Counted from the first letter of the stretch, positions 1 to 7,352 are shown. The stretch: DNA of 10,504 nucleotides from Anaerolineaceae bacterium (GCA_012514775.1 JAAYZQ010000155.1:1-10504), one strand, 5' to 3'. Program-made: numbers and translations. Notes: generated from the letters alone by a model not told the origin.

Positions 1-1666
1 GGCCGGCCTCCAGCGGGCCGGCGCCCAGGGCGGCCGCCTCTAGCACCAGCCAGTCGCCAAACGTCGCCCAGACGCCGCCGGGCTGCGGCTCACCGGCGGC
101 AAAGAGCGACAGCACGGTATTTTCCCCGTACCACTCGGACAGGGCCGGATAGGCCGCGGCCGCCAGGTGGGCCTCCATGCGCTCCTCCAGCACCCGCCCC
201 ATGGTCCGGTGGTCCAAAAGCCACAGCCGCCCGTGCTCCGCCAGGAGCGAGTCCAGGCCCGCGGCCAGGCTCGCCGGCTCGTCGGCCCAGATCTGCCGCT
301 CCCTGGGGATCACCTCCCGGGGCGTGAGCGCCAGGGCCGGGCGCTCCTCGTCGCGGGGGATGTAGGCCCGCACGTAGCCCCATTGCCAGGGATGGACGCA
401 CAGCACGGCGTCGGTTGGCTCCCCCAGGGCCCGGATGCGGGCCGCCACGGGGCGATAGTCGTCCTGGGGATAACGGGGCACGGCATAGAAAAAGCCCAGG
501 GAGAGCAAGGCGACGATGCCAAAGGCAGCGCCCACGGCGGCCGCCAGGCGCGGCCCGCGACGGGCCAGGCGCGCCAGGCCGGCGGCGGCCAGGAGGAGGG
601 CAGCCGGCAGGGCCAGGAGCAGCAACCGCTCGCTGCGGGGTGGGTTGAAGGGCAGCGCCAGGTTGACGGCAAAGCCGCCCACCAGCGCCGCCGCCAGGAC
701 GGCGAGGGGCCAGGCGAGGGCCCCGCCCGCCCGTCGCGCGCCGGCCCCCCGGCGCGCCGCCAGGGCCAGGAGGAGCAGGGCGGGGGGCAGCAGCCCCAGC
801 CACCAGGCCGGGGCCAGGCCGCCCTCGGCGTGGCCGGCAAAAAAGGCCGACAGGTGCCGGGCCAGGTACACCACCGGACCCAGGGTCGGGTCCTGCTCGA
901 CGCTCACCTTGAACTGCACGTAGGTCATCAGCGCCCGGCCGGCGTACGCCAGCCACGGCACGAAGAGGAGCACGACCGCGAGCTGGGCGCCCAGCCAGGC
1001 GGCGACGGAGGAGGAGCGCGAGGCGAGCGGCCGCCCCTCGCTTCCCAACGGCCGCAGCCAGCCGGCCAGCACCGCCAGGTTGAGCCCCGCCAGCAAAAAG
1101 GCGGCATAGTACTGGGTGTGGAGGGCCGCCGCGGCGGCCACCACGTAGCCCAGCCAGCTCGCCCACCGGCCCCGACCATCGCCGGCTGCCTGCCAGCGCA
1201 GGGCAAAGAGCAGGGCCAGCAGGCCCAACAGGGTCACCAGGCCGTACATGCGCACTTCTTGCGAATAGTAGACGTGCAGGGGCGAGACGGCCAGGAGTGC
1301 CGCGGCCAGCAGCCCCGCCTGCCGGCCGAACAGCCGCCGGCCGGCGAGGTACAGCAGGGGCACCGTCGCCGTGCCGATGAGGACCGACAGCAGCCGGGCG
1401 GAGGGCGCGCCCCAGCCCACGACCTCGCTCCAGGCGCGCAACAGCAGGTAGTAGAGGGGGGGATGGATGTCCACCGCCGTCAGCTCCAGGAGGGTAGAGA
1501 CGTCGGCAGCGGCAAAGTAGACGCTCCAGCCCTCGTCCCACCACAGGGGCTGGAAGTTGAGCCGCGCCAGGCGCAGGCCCAAGGCCAGGAGGATCACCCC
1601 TCCCAGCGCCAGGTGGTAGCGGGCTGCGGACGGCGACACCGGCGACGACCCTCGTGGTGCGTGCAT
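1..1666 (-). CDS. GT39/ArnT-like membrane glycosyltransferase (3' end outside window)
   Basis: The minus frame from ATG at 1666 stays open to the left edge, giving 555 residues without a stop. It reads as a GT-C fold polytopic transferase, a family that moves sugars from polyprenyl-phosphate donors to lipids or proteins at the outer face of the membrane. The first hydrophobic helix (about 17-36) is followed by WWDEGWSVY (42-50), which holds the acidic pair D44-E45 expected in the first external loop. Next come DIHPPLYY (66-73) and SPLHVYYSQEVRMYGL (128-143), both typical of dolichyl-phosphate-mannose/ArnT-like proteins. Many further hydrophobic helices follow, then a soluble C-terminal part beginning near YPQDDYRPVAARI. 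Two other minus frames are also open here, but their translations are Pro/Arg/Gly-rich shadows. No clear Shine-Dalgarno precedes the ATG, and a TATACT box sits 7 bases upstream, so a leaderless mRNA is possible. Acceptor and donor cannot be told from sequence. Confidence 0.88.
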   Translation of the reverse strand, partial: MHAPRGSSPVSPSAARYHLALGGVILLALGLRLARLNFQPLWWDEGWSVYFAAADVSTLLELTAVDIHPPLYYLLLRAWSEVVGWGAPSARLLSVLIGTATVPLLYLAGRRLFGRQAGLLAAALLAVSPLHVYYSQEVRMYGLVTLLGLLALLFALRWQAAGDGRGRWASWLGYVVAAAAALHTQYYAAFLLAGLNLAVLAGWLRPLGSEGRPLASRSSSVAAWLGAQLAVVLLFVPWLAYAGRALMTYVQFKVSVEQDPTLGPVVYLARHLSAFFAGHAEGGLAPAWWLGLLPPALLLLALAARRGAGARRAGGALAWPLAVLAAALVGGFAVNLALPFNPPRSERLLLLALPAALLLAAAGLARLARRGPRLAAAVGAAFGIVALLSLGFFYAVPRYPQDDYRPVAARIRALGEPTDAVLCVHPWQWGYVRAYIPRDEERPALALTPREVIPRERQIWADEPASLAAGLDSLLAEHGRLWLLDHRTMGRVLEERMEAHLAAAAYPALSEWYGENTVLSLFAAGEPQPGGVWATFGDWLVLEAAALGAGPLEAG

Positions 1667-1673
1667 GGACCCA

Positions 1674-1703
1674 AGTATACCACAACCCGGCGGCGATTTC
1701 CAA
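1674..1703 (-). promoter_or_regulatory. candidate promoter of the glycosyltransferase gene
   Basis: On the minus strand, TTGGAA (1703-1698) and TATACT (1679-1674) are separated by 18 bases. Only 7 bases lie between the -10 box and the ATG at 1666, so transcription would begin at or next to the start codon. This is a motif match only; the -35 box is imperfect. Confidence 0.45.
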
Positions 1704-1740
1704 CCCCTGCGGCTCACCTGAACAAGGGAAGGAGCACAAG

Positions 1741-1768
1741 TTGTATCCTGTGTCTTTTGTGCTATAAT
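1741..1768 (+). promoter_or_regulatory. extended -10 promoter of the XRE-kinase-TPR unit
   Basis: A perfect TATAAT (1763-1768) is preceded by TG at 1760-1761, one base away, which is a full extended -10 element. A weak -35 candidate, TTGTAT (1741-1746), lies 16 bases upstream. The predicted start of transcription is near 1775, leaving a leader of about 50 bases that contains repeated GTTC(T)ATT motifs and the ribosome binding site. The region is AT-rich against a GC-rich background, which strengthens the call. Confidence 0.75.
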
Positions 1769-1774
1769 AGGAGC

Positions 1775-1813
1775 GTTCATTCTGTCCGTTCTATTCTGTC
1801 CTCTTGGTTCATT
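1775..1813 (+). repeat. GTTC(T)ATT direct repeats in the XRE leader, possible operator
   Basis: GTTCATTCTGTCC (1775-1787) is followed at once by GTTCTATTCTGTCC (1788-1801), two tandem copies that differ by one inserted T. A third, shorter copy, GTTCATT, lies at 1807-1813, just before the GGAGGAG ribosome binding site. The repeats begin at the predicted transcription start. Tandem sites this close to a promoter and ahead of a DNA-binding protein gene suggest autoregulation by the two-HTH protein. That role is inferred; the repeats themselves are directly visible. Confidence 0.55.
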
Positions 1814-1826
1814 GGAGGAGAGGTCG

Positions 1827-2504
1827 ATGGAGGCATCACAGGCGATCGCTATCCGCAACAAGATTGTGGGCATCCTGGTCAGGCGGGCCCGGCTTCGGGC
1901 CGGCAAGAGCCAGAGGGATTGCGCCGAGTTCTTGGGGACCAGCCCTCACAAGTTTGCCAAATATGAGCAGGGGCAAGGCATTTCCTTGCCGCACCTGGAG
2001 GGCCTGGCGTACTTCCTGGAAGTACCCCTGATCACCCTCTGGGACGAGAACCAGACCCTGCCCGCAGAAGAGGCTGACGACCCGGTGCCCATGGCGTCCA
2101 TGATCAAGCTGCGGACCAAGATGCTGGCCGTGCAGTTCCGTCAATGCCGCCAGGCCGCGGGGCTCAACCGGCAGCAGATGGCCGACCTCCTGGGCTGCTC
2201 GGCGTACAGGATCTCCCAGTACGAGGCGGGCAGGCGAGAAATCCCCCTCGCCGAGCTCGAGGTGGCCGTCGAACAGTGCGGCCAGTCGCTGGCCGACCTG
2301 TGCGACGACGAGATCGTGCCCCTGGGCCGTGCCGAGCTGCAGCGCCAGTTCGCGGCTCGCCTGGACGAACTGCCCCCCGACCTGCGCGACTTTGTGCTCA
2401 AACCGACCAACACGCTCTATCTCCGGATTGCCATGCTGCTCAGCTCCATGAAGGCTGACAGCCTGCGGCAGATCGCGGAAACCCTGTTGGATATCACCTA
2501 TTGA
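1827..2504 (+). CDS. tandem-HTH XRE family transcriptional regulator
   Basis: The product has 225 residues and two helix-turn-helix domains of the XRE/Cro type. The first spans about 12-68, with RARLRAGKSQRDCAEFLG as its first helices and HKFAKYEQG in the recognition region. The second spans about 98-156, with RQAAGLNRQQMADLLG and YRISQYEAG. A helical C-terminal part (about 165-225) matches no domain I recognise. ATG at 1827 is chosen because GGAGGAG (1814-1820) lies 6 bases upstream; an in-frame TTG at 1812 overlaps that site and is unlikely. The gene is first in a same-strand unit with a histidine kinase (64 bp downstream) and a TPR protein. Two HTH domains in one chain could bind two adjacent half-sites, which fits the direct repeats upstream. 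It probably controls its own unit, but the target is inferred. Confidence 0.9.
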   Translation: MEASQAIAIRNKIVGILVRRARLRAGKSQRDCAEFLGTSPHKFAKYEQGQGISLPHLEGLAYFLEVPLITLWDENQTLPAEEADDPVPMASMIKLRTKMLAVQFRQCRQAAGLNRQQMADLLGCSAYRISQYEAGRREIPLAELEVAVEQCGQSLADLCDDEIVPLGRAELQRQFAARLDELPPDLRDFVLKPTNTLYLRIAMLLSSMKADSLRQIAETLLDITY

Positions 2505-2568
2505 GTGAATCTTGCGGTCTGAGCATTCCAATCCAACCGGCTGCGAGCCAGGTGGGCAAGGAACAGAA

Positions 2569-4272
2569 GTGAATCGGACAGACTCTTTCGCAACGGCGGT
2601 GGGCGCCCGCTTCAGCCTGGAAAAGGTCGTCCATCTGCTGGATCATTCAGAACCGGTGGGCCTCGCCACGGAGGGGCTCTCTACGCTGATCTCCCAATTC
2701 GGAGCCACCTCGGCCTCCCTGTTTTACGCCAGCCGGCCGCCCCTGAGCGTTCGCCGCGGCGATATGCCGCCCGCGGTGGCCGGCTTTGTGGACCAGTGGG
2801 AGACGGGGGTCGAGAAACGGATCTCGGCCGGCGGCTGGGAAATGCCCGACGGCGACGAGCTGCGCGCAGCCTGGCAGCCCATCAAGGGCACCGACCACAC
2901 CGCCGTGCAAACCCTCATCGTCCGCGAGACCAGGGTAGCGGGCACACTGTTCGTGGCCTTTCCCGCAGACTGCGTGCCGGCCGGCGCCCAGCGCGACACG
3001 CTCCTGCACTACTTGCGGGCCTTTGGCCGCGTCGTGAGTCTCGTCAGCGAGCTGTCGCTGACCAGGGACCGGCTGACCCAGTTGAGCCTCTTTTACCAGG
3101 TGGCCCAGTCCATGGCCTCCACCTTTGACCTGGGCAAGGTGCTGGACGATACCATGCAGCTCGCCACGGCGGTCCTGGACGCCAGCGCTTCGGCCCTCAT
3201 GCTCATCGACCGGGACACGGGCGATCTCGTGTTCGAGTATACCCACGGCGAGATGGGCGCGCTGCTGCGCAAGCAGCGTACCCGGCAGAACGAGGGGATT
3301 GCCGGCTGGGTTGCCAGCAACGGAGTGCCGGTCATCGTCAACGACGTGCACCAGGACCCGCGATTCAGTCCCAAGGTCGACGCCCGCACCGGCTTTCTCA
3401 CCAAGTCGGTGCTGTGCGTGCCCATCAAGATTCGGGGCACCATCGTCGGCGTCCTGGAGGCGCTCAACAAGCGGAGCGAGACCGGCTTTGACGCCGAAGA
3501 CATGAGCCTGATGCTCACCACCGCCAACCAGGCGGCGGTGGCCATCGAGAACGCGCAGCTCTACCAGAGCCTGCGCGATGAGCGCGACCGGATCATCCGC
3601 GCCCAGGAGGACGTGCGCCGCCAGGTGGCCCGCAACCTCCACGACGGCACGGTCCAGTTCCTGTCGGCCATCTCCATGGGCATCGATCACCTGGAGCGCC
3701 TGCTGGAGCTCAAGCCCGAGGCCGCCTCCGCCGAGCTGGCATCGCTGCGCGACCTGGCCCGCGAGGCGACGCGCCAGGCGCGGCTGGCCCTCTTTGAGCT
3801 GCGGCCCCTCATCCTCGAGACCCAGGGGCTGAGCGCGGCCATGGAAAGCTACGTGCAGCAGCTCCAGAGCAACCAGGAGTTTCGCGTCCATTTCCAGGCC
3901 CCCTCGCTCCTGCCCTGCCTCAACGGCGCCGTGGCAGCCACCATCTTTGCCATCGTCCAGGAGGCCGTCACCAACGCCAAGAAGCACGCCTCGGCCAACG
4001 ACGTCTGGCTGCGCCTGCAGCCCGAAGATAGCTGGCTGGAGGTCACCGTCGAAGACAACGGCGCCGGCTTTGACTCGGCCGCCGTCCAGCAGAACTATGA
4101 CCGCAAGGGCAGCATCGGGCTGTTGAGCATGAAGGAACGGGCCGAGCTCATCGACGCCCAGTTCCGCATCGAGTCGTGCAACACGCCTCCTCAGACGGGC
4201 ACGCGCATCATCCTGCGGGTTCCCGTCGCCGAGCAGGCCCAACCAGAAGCGAGCGACAAGGAGGTTTCATAA
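2569..4272 (+). CDS. GAF-domain sensor histidine kinase, NarL/DesK type (HisKA_3)
   Basis: The 567-residue soluble kinase shows no membrane helix, so a cytoplasmic signal is likely. Residues about 8-155 resemble a divergent GAF-like sensor. About 175-334 form a clear GAF domain (FYQVAQSMASTFDLGKVLDD to AVAIENAQLYQ). After a short helical linker comes the HisKA_3 dimerisation helix with RNLHDGTVQ: H358 is the predicted phospho-acceptor, and D359 to Q363 form the DxxxQ motif linked to phosphatase activity in this kinase class. The ATPase domain has an N box around N469 (VQEAVTNAKKHA), a G1 box DNGAGFD (496-502) and a G2 box GSIGLLSMKERAE (514-526). GTG at 2569 is chosen because AAGGA (2558-2562) lies 6 bases upstream; a TTG at 2512 has no good site. 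No response regulator gene is present in the window. The stop overlaps the next ATG by one base, indicating translational coupling. The ligand is unknown. Confidence 0.92.
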   Translation: MNRTDSFATAVGARFSLEKVVHLLDHSEPVGLATEGLSTLISQFGATSASLFYASRPPLSVRRGDMPPAVAGFVDQWETGVEKRISAGGWEMPDGDELRAAWQPIKGTDHTAVQTLIVRETRVAGTLFVAFPADCVPAGAQRDTLLHYLRAFGRVVSLVSELSLTRDRLTQLSLFYQVAQSMASTFDLGKVLDDTMQLATAVLDASASALMLIDRDTGDLVFEYTHGEMGALLRKQRTRQNEGIAGWVASNGVPVIVNDVHQDPRFSPKVDARTGFLTKSVLCVPIKIRGTIVGVLEALNKRSETGFDAEDMSLMLTTANQAAVAIENAQLYQSLRDERDRIIRAQEDVRRQVARNLHDGTVQFLSAISMGIDHLERLLELKPEAASAELASLRDLAREATRQARLALFELRPLILETQGLSAAMESYVQQLQSNQEFRVHFQAPSLLPCLNGAVAATIFAIVQEAVTNAKKHASANDVWLRLQPEDSWLEVTVEDNGAGFDSAAVQQNYDRKGSIGLLSMKERAELIDAQFRIESCNTPPQTGTRIILRVPVAEQAQPEASDKEVS

Positions 4273-4910
4273 TGAACGTTGATCGCGCCCGCCATCTGTA
4301 CGACGAAGGAATCGACGCCTATCGCGCCGGCGAGTACGAAGAGGCCCTGGCCGCCCTCCTGAAGGCGCGCCAGCTCTTTGCCGGGGAAGGCCTGCGCAAA
4401 GAAGAGAGCGAGGCACTGAACGACGCCGGCGTGGTGTGCATCCAGATGGAGGACTGGGAAGCGGCCCAGGCCCACCTCGACGAGGCCCTCACCATTCGCA
4501 TGGCCCTGCCCGACCGCTCGGGCCAGGCCGTCACCCTGGGCAACCTGGGAATGCTGTACGACCGCCAGGACCAGGCCGACAAGGCCATCGAAGCCTACGA
4601 GGAGGCCGTCGCCATCTTTCGCGATCTGGGCGAGCGGGGCAACGAGAAGGCCGTGGCCCGCCAGCTGAGCAAGCTCAAGGTGCAGCGGGGCAAGTTCCTG
4701 GAGGCCATGGACGGCTATCGCGAGGGCCTGGAGGAAGGCGAGGAGGCCAGCGGCAAACAGAAGCTGGCCCGCAAGCTCTTTCAGATGCTGGGCGTGTTTG
4801 GCGGCGGCGGCGCCGGCGCCATCTCGCCCGAAGAGGACGAGGTCGAAGAAGAGGAAGAGATCGAGGAAGAAGAGCAGGAGCCAGAGGGCCAGGAGCCGTC
4901 CGAAGGCTAG
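4272..4910 (+). CDS. TPR-repeat protein with acidic C-terminal tail
   Basis: The 212-residue protein is built from about four tetratricopeptide repeats: roughly 2-41, 43-83, 84-123 and 124-163. Typical pairs are seen, such as LYDEGIDAYRAGEYEEALAAL and NLGMLYDRQDQADKAIEAYEEA. A short helix (164-176) and a GGGG linker lead to a tail (about 187-212) made mostly of Glu, which should be disordered. There is no signal peptide or membrane helix. The ATG shares one base with the kinase stop codon, and AAGGAGG (4258-4264) lies ahead of it, so it is co-translated with the kinase. TPR arrays bind peptides or proteins, so it may be an adaptor or partner for the kinase or the regulator. That is inference from position only; no enzyme motif is visible. 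The unit ends at a strong hairpin 58 bases downstream. Confidence 0.88.
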   Translation: MNVDRARHLYDEGIDAYRAGEYEEALAALLKARQLFAGEGLRKEESEALNDAGVVCIQMEDWEAAQAHLDEALTIRMALPDRSGQAVTLGNLGMLYDRQDQADKAIEAYEEAVAIFRDLGERGNEKAVARQLSKLKVQRGKFLEAMDGYREGLEEGEEASGKQKLARKLFQMLGVFGGGGAGAISPEEDEVEEEEEIEEEEQEPEGQEPSEG

Positions 4911-4968
4911 GATGTCGCCGGCCGCCTTCTTCGGCGCCATCGCCCACCCGGAGAGACCCCGAGCAACC

Positions 4969-5008
4969 AAAACGGCCGCCAGGCGGGCATCCGCCTGGCG
5001 GCCGTTTT
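4969..5008. terminator. bidirectional Rho-independent terminator between convergent genes
   Basis: A perfect 18-bp stem (4969-4986 with 4991-5008) closes a GCAT loop. The stem begins with AAAA and ends with TTTT, so each strand offers a T-run after a GC-rich hairpin; on the plus strand the sequence then continues GTCTCTATTTAT. It lies between the TPR gene stop at 4910 and the EF-G-like gene stop at 5049, which face each other, so it should end transcription from both sides. Confidence 0.9.
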
Positions 5009-5048
5009 GTCTCTATTTATCCCCCCGGACAGGCGCCGGGGGCCGTCG

Positions 5049-7121
5049 TTACTTTTCTTCCGCTTCCCGCTGGGAGGCGGCGACGATCTGGTCGGCCAGG
5101 TGGCCGGGCACGTTCTGGTAGCTGGCGAATTCCATGCTGAACAGGCCGCGTCCCTGGGTGATGGACCGCAGGTCGCTGACGTAGCGCTGCATCTCGGCCA
5201 GGGGCACCAGGGCGGTGACGATGCTCCTGCCGTTCGCCTGGTCCATGCCCAGAACCTGGGCCCGCCGGGTGTTCAGGTCGCTCAGCACGTCGCCCATGTA
5301 CTCCTCGGGCACGCTGATGGTGTATTTGTAGATCGGTTCCAGCAACACCGGCCCCGCCGCCTTGAAGGCCAGCTTGAAGACCTCGCGGCCGGCGATCTGG
5401 AAGGCAATGTCCTTGGAGTCGACCGGGTGCTCCTTGCCGTCGTACACCGCGGCCATGACGTCCACCACCGGGTAGCCGGCAATGACCCCCTGCTCGAGGA
5501 CCGATTTGATGCCCTTTTCGATGGAGGGCCCGAAGGTCTTTGAGACGTTCATGCCCACCACTTCCCAGGCGAACTCGAAGCCGCTGTCGCGCTCCCGCGG
5601 CTCGACCCGCATGTGCACCTCGGCGAACTGGCCAGCGCCGCCCGTCTGCTTCTTGTGGCGGTACTGGGCGCTCGACGACCTGGTGATGGTCTCCATGTAG
5701 GGCACGCGGGGCACGGCGGTGTCCAGACCCAGGCTAAAGGTCTCTTCCATGCGCCGGATGGCCACGTTGATGTGCGTGTCGCCCATGCCCGACAGGATTG
5801 TCTCCCGGGTGCTGATGTCCTGCCGCCAGCGCAGGGTGGGGTCCTGCTCGGCCAGGCGCGTCAGCGTGGGGCTGATCTTGGCCGCGTCGGCCTTGGTCTT
5901 GGGTGTGACGGCGACGGAGTAGAGGGGGTCGGGATACTCGGCCGGGGCAAGCTCCAGGGGCATGCCGCGATCGCACAGCGTGTCGCCCGTCTGGGTTTCG
6001 CTCAGCCGCGCCACGGCGGCAATGTCGCCCGCCGGCACCCTGTCCACAGGGAGTTGTTCCTTGCCCCGCATGGCATAGATCTGCCCCAGGCGTTCCTCTT
6101 CGCGGACACGGCTGTTAAAGACCCGCGAGTCCGACTCGACGGTGCCCGAGTAGACGCGGAAATAGGAGAGCTTGCCCACGTAGGGGTCGGCCACGGTCTT
6201 GAACACCAGGGCCGCCAGCGCGCCCGCGGCGTCGCCTTCCAGCTCCGTGTTCTCGTTGGTGGCCAGGTTCCTGGCCGGGTAGGGCCCCGCGGCCACGGGA
6301 GACGGCAACAGATCCACGATGGCCTGCATGACGCCCTGCACGCCGATGTTCATCGCCGCCGAGCCACACAGCACGGCCACCAGGTCGCCCCGCCTGATGC
6401 GCGCCTTCAAGCCCCGCAGGATCTCTTCCTCGGTCAGGGTCTCGCTCTCAAAGTACTTTTCCATCAGGGCGTCTTCGCCCTCGGCCGCGGCCTCCAGCAG
6501 GACCATGCGCGCCTCTTCGACGGCATCAGCCATGCCGGCCGGGATGGGGGCCTCGCTGCCCTTCTCGCCTACGTACGCCTTTTGTGTCAGCAGGTCCACC
6601 ACGCCCTGAAAATCGGCCTGGCTGCCGATGGGCAGTTGGATGGGCACCGCGGGAAGGTGGAACCGGGAGGCAATCTCCTCGACGACCCGCTGGAAGTTCG
6701 CGTTCTCCCGTTCCATCTTGTTGACAAAGGCCAGGCGAGGCAGGTTCTGCTCGTCGGCATAGTCCCACACCTGCTCGGTGCCCACCTCCACGCCGCCGAC
6801 CGAGTCCACCAACACCACGGCAGCGTCGACCACGCGCGCGGAACCGACCACCTCGCCCACAAAGTCCATGTAACCCGGGGTGTCAATAACGTTCAGCTTG
6901 TGATCGCGCCACTCACAAGGAATGAGCGTCGCGTTGATGGACATTTTGCGGCGTCGCTCTTCGTCGTCCCAGTCGGAAACCGAAGTTCCCTCGTCGACGC
7001 GGCCCAGGCGATTGACCGCGCCGGAATCGTACAACATCGCCTCAGCCAGCGACGTCTTGCCCGCGCTGCCGTGACCCAGGAGGGCCACGTTGCGCAAATT
7101 GCCACTCTTGTATATCTTCAT
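5049..7121 (-). CDS. EF-G-like translation factor GTPase (EF-G-2 group)
   Basis: The 690-residue protein has the full EF-G layout: GTPase domain (about 1-280), domain II (about 300-385), III (about 398-470), IV (about 472-595) and V (about 596-680). The P-loop is GHGSAGKT (16-23), G3 is DTPGY (80-84), G4 is NKME (134-137) and G5 is GSA (253-255). KKQTGGAGQF (490-499), VLLEPIY (592-598) and MGDVLSDLNTRR (609-620) are EF-G signatures. G3 has Tyr where classical EF-G has the catalytic His (DTPGH), and switch I reads RRRKMSI rather than RGITI, so this is probably the paralogous EF-G-2/EF-G-like class, not the main translocase. From memory, the Thermus EF-G-2 family also has DTPGY; that needs checking. 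G4 ends in Glu instead of the usual Asp. GGAGGAA (7132-7126) lies 4 bases before the ATG. It has its own promoter and stands divergent to pgpH. Confidence 0.9.
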   Translation of the reverse strand: MKIYKSGNLRNVALLGHGSAGKTSLAEAMLYDSGAVNRLGRVDEGTSVSDWDDEERRRKMSINATLIPCEWRDHKLNVIDTPGYMDFVGEVVGSARVVDAAVVLVDSVGGVEVGTEQVWDYADEQNLPRLAFVNKMERENANFQRVVEEIASRFHLPAVPIQLPIGSQADFQGVVDLLTQKAYVGEKGSEAPIPAGMADAVEEARMVLLEAAAEGEDALMEKYFESETLTEEEILRGLKARIRRGDLVAVLCGSAAMNIGVQGVMQAIVDLLPSPVAAGPYPARNLATNENTELEGDAAGALAALVFKTVADPYVGKLSYFRVYSGTVESDSRVFNSRVREEERLGQIYAMRGKEQLPVDRVPAGDIAAVARLSETQTGDTLCDRGMPLELAPAEYPDPLYSVAVTPKTKADAAKISPTLTRLAEQDPTLRWRQDISTRETILSGMGDTHINVAIRRMEETFSLGLDTAVPRVPYMETITRSSSAQYRHKKQTGGAGQFAEVHMRVEPRERDSGFEFAWEVVGMNVSKTFGPSIEKGIKSVLEQGVIAGYPVVDVMAAVYDGKEHPVDSKDIAFQIAGREVFKLAFKAAGPVLLEPIYKYTISVPEEYMGDVLSDLNTRRAQVLGMDQANGRSIVTALVPLAEMQRYVSDLRSITQGRGLFSMEFASYQNVPGHLADQIVAASQREAEEK

Positions 7122-7172
7122 CCACTTCCTCCATCGTCGGTACTGGTGCCGTGGTCGTCATTCCGGCACAGT

Positions 7173-7201
7173 ATTGTATGACATATCCAGCGATATGTCA
7201 A
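7173..7201 (-). promoter_or_regulatory. promoter of the EF-G-like gene
   Basis: Read on the minus strand, TTGACA (7201-7196) and TACAAT (7178-7173) are separated by exactly 17 bases. This is a full-consensus -35 and a -10 with one mismatch. The distance to the ATG at 7121 gives a leader of roughly 45 bases with a GGAGGAA ribosome binding site. A 9-bp palindrome occupies the whole spacer and overlaps the -35 box, so control by a bound regulator is likely. Confidence 0.85.
7179..7200. promoter_or_regulatory. palindromic operator candidate inside the EF-G-like promoter
   Basis: TGACATATC (7179-7187) and GATATGTCA (7192-7200) are perfect 9-bp inverted arms around CAGC. The palindrome fills the space between the -10 and -35 boxes and covers five of the six -35 bases. 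This is the usual place for a dimeric repressor to block polymerase. I cannot name the regulator: it does not match CIRCE or any operator I know with confidence. Confidence 0.65.
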
Positions 7202-7283
7202 AGCCCGGGCGGACTGAGGGTACGGCCGGCCGCGGCAGACACGGGACCGGCGGTGATCCGCTCCTTGGACGCGCCACCCGGAC

Positions 7284-7312
7284 TTGACTTCCCGACGGAG
7301 GACGTCTATAAT
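7284..7312 (+). promoter_or_regulatory. promoter of pgpH-ybeY
   Basis: TTGACT (7284-7289) and TATAAT (7307-7312) are separated by 17 bases, a near-perfect housekeeping-sigma promoter. Transcription should start near 7319, leaving a leader of about 65 bases before the pgpH ATG at 7384. The -35 box lies about 83 bases from that of the divergent EF-G-like promoter, so the two do not overlap. Confidence 0.85.
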
Positions 7313-7352
7313 AGGCGCGGGAACGGGGTAAGAGATGTCCATTTGCCCATGT

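Noticed and set aside
167..1966. A 599-codon plus-strand open frame antisense to the glycosyltransferase and running into the XRE gene
   Set aside because: Its translation is Gln/Gly/Arg-rich without any domain and crosses two real genes and a promoter; it is a mirror of GC-rich codon use.
2647..4242. A 531-codon minus-strand open frame antisense to the histidine kinase
   Set aside because: No domain signature and compositional bias typical of a shadow frame; the kinase boxes are on the plus strand.
5613..7181. A 522-codon plus-strand open frame antisense to the EF-G-like gene
   Set aside because: It is the reverse-strand shadow of a gene with complete EF-G motifs and crosses that gene's promoter region.
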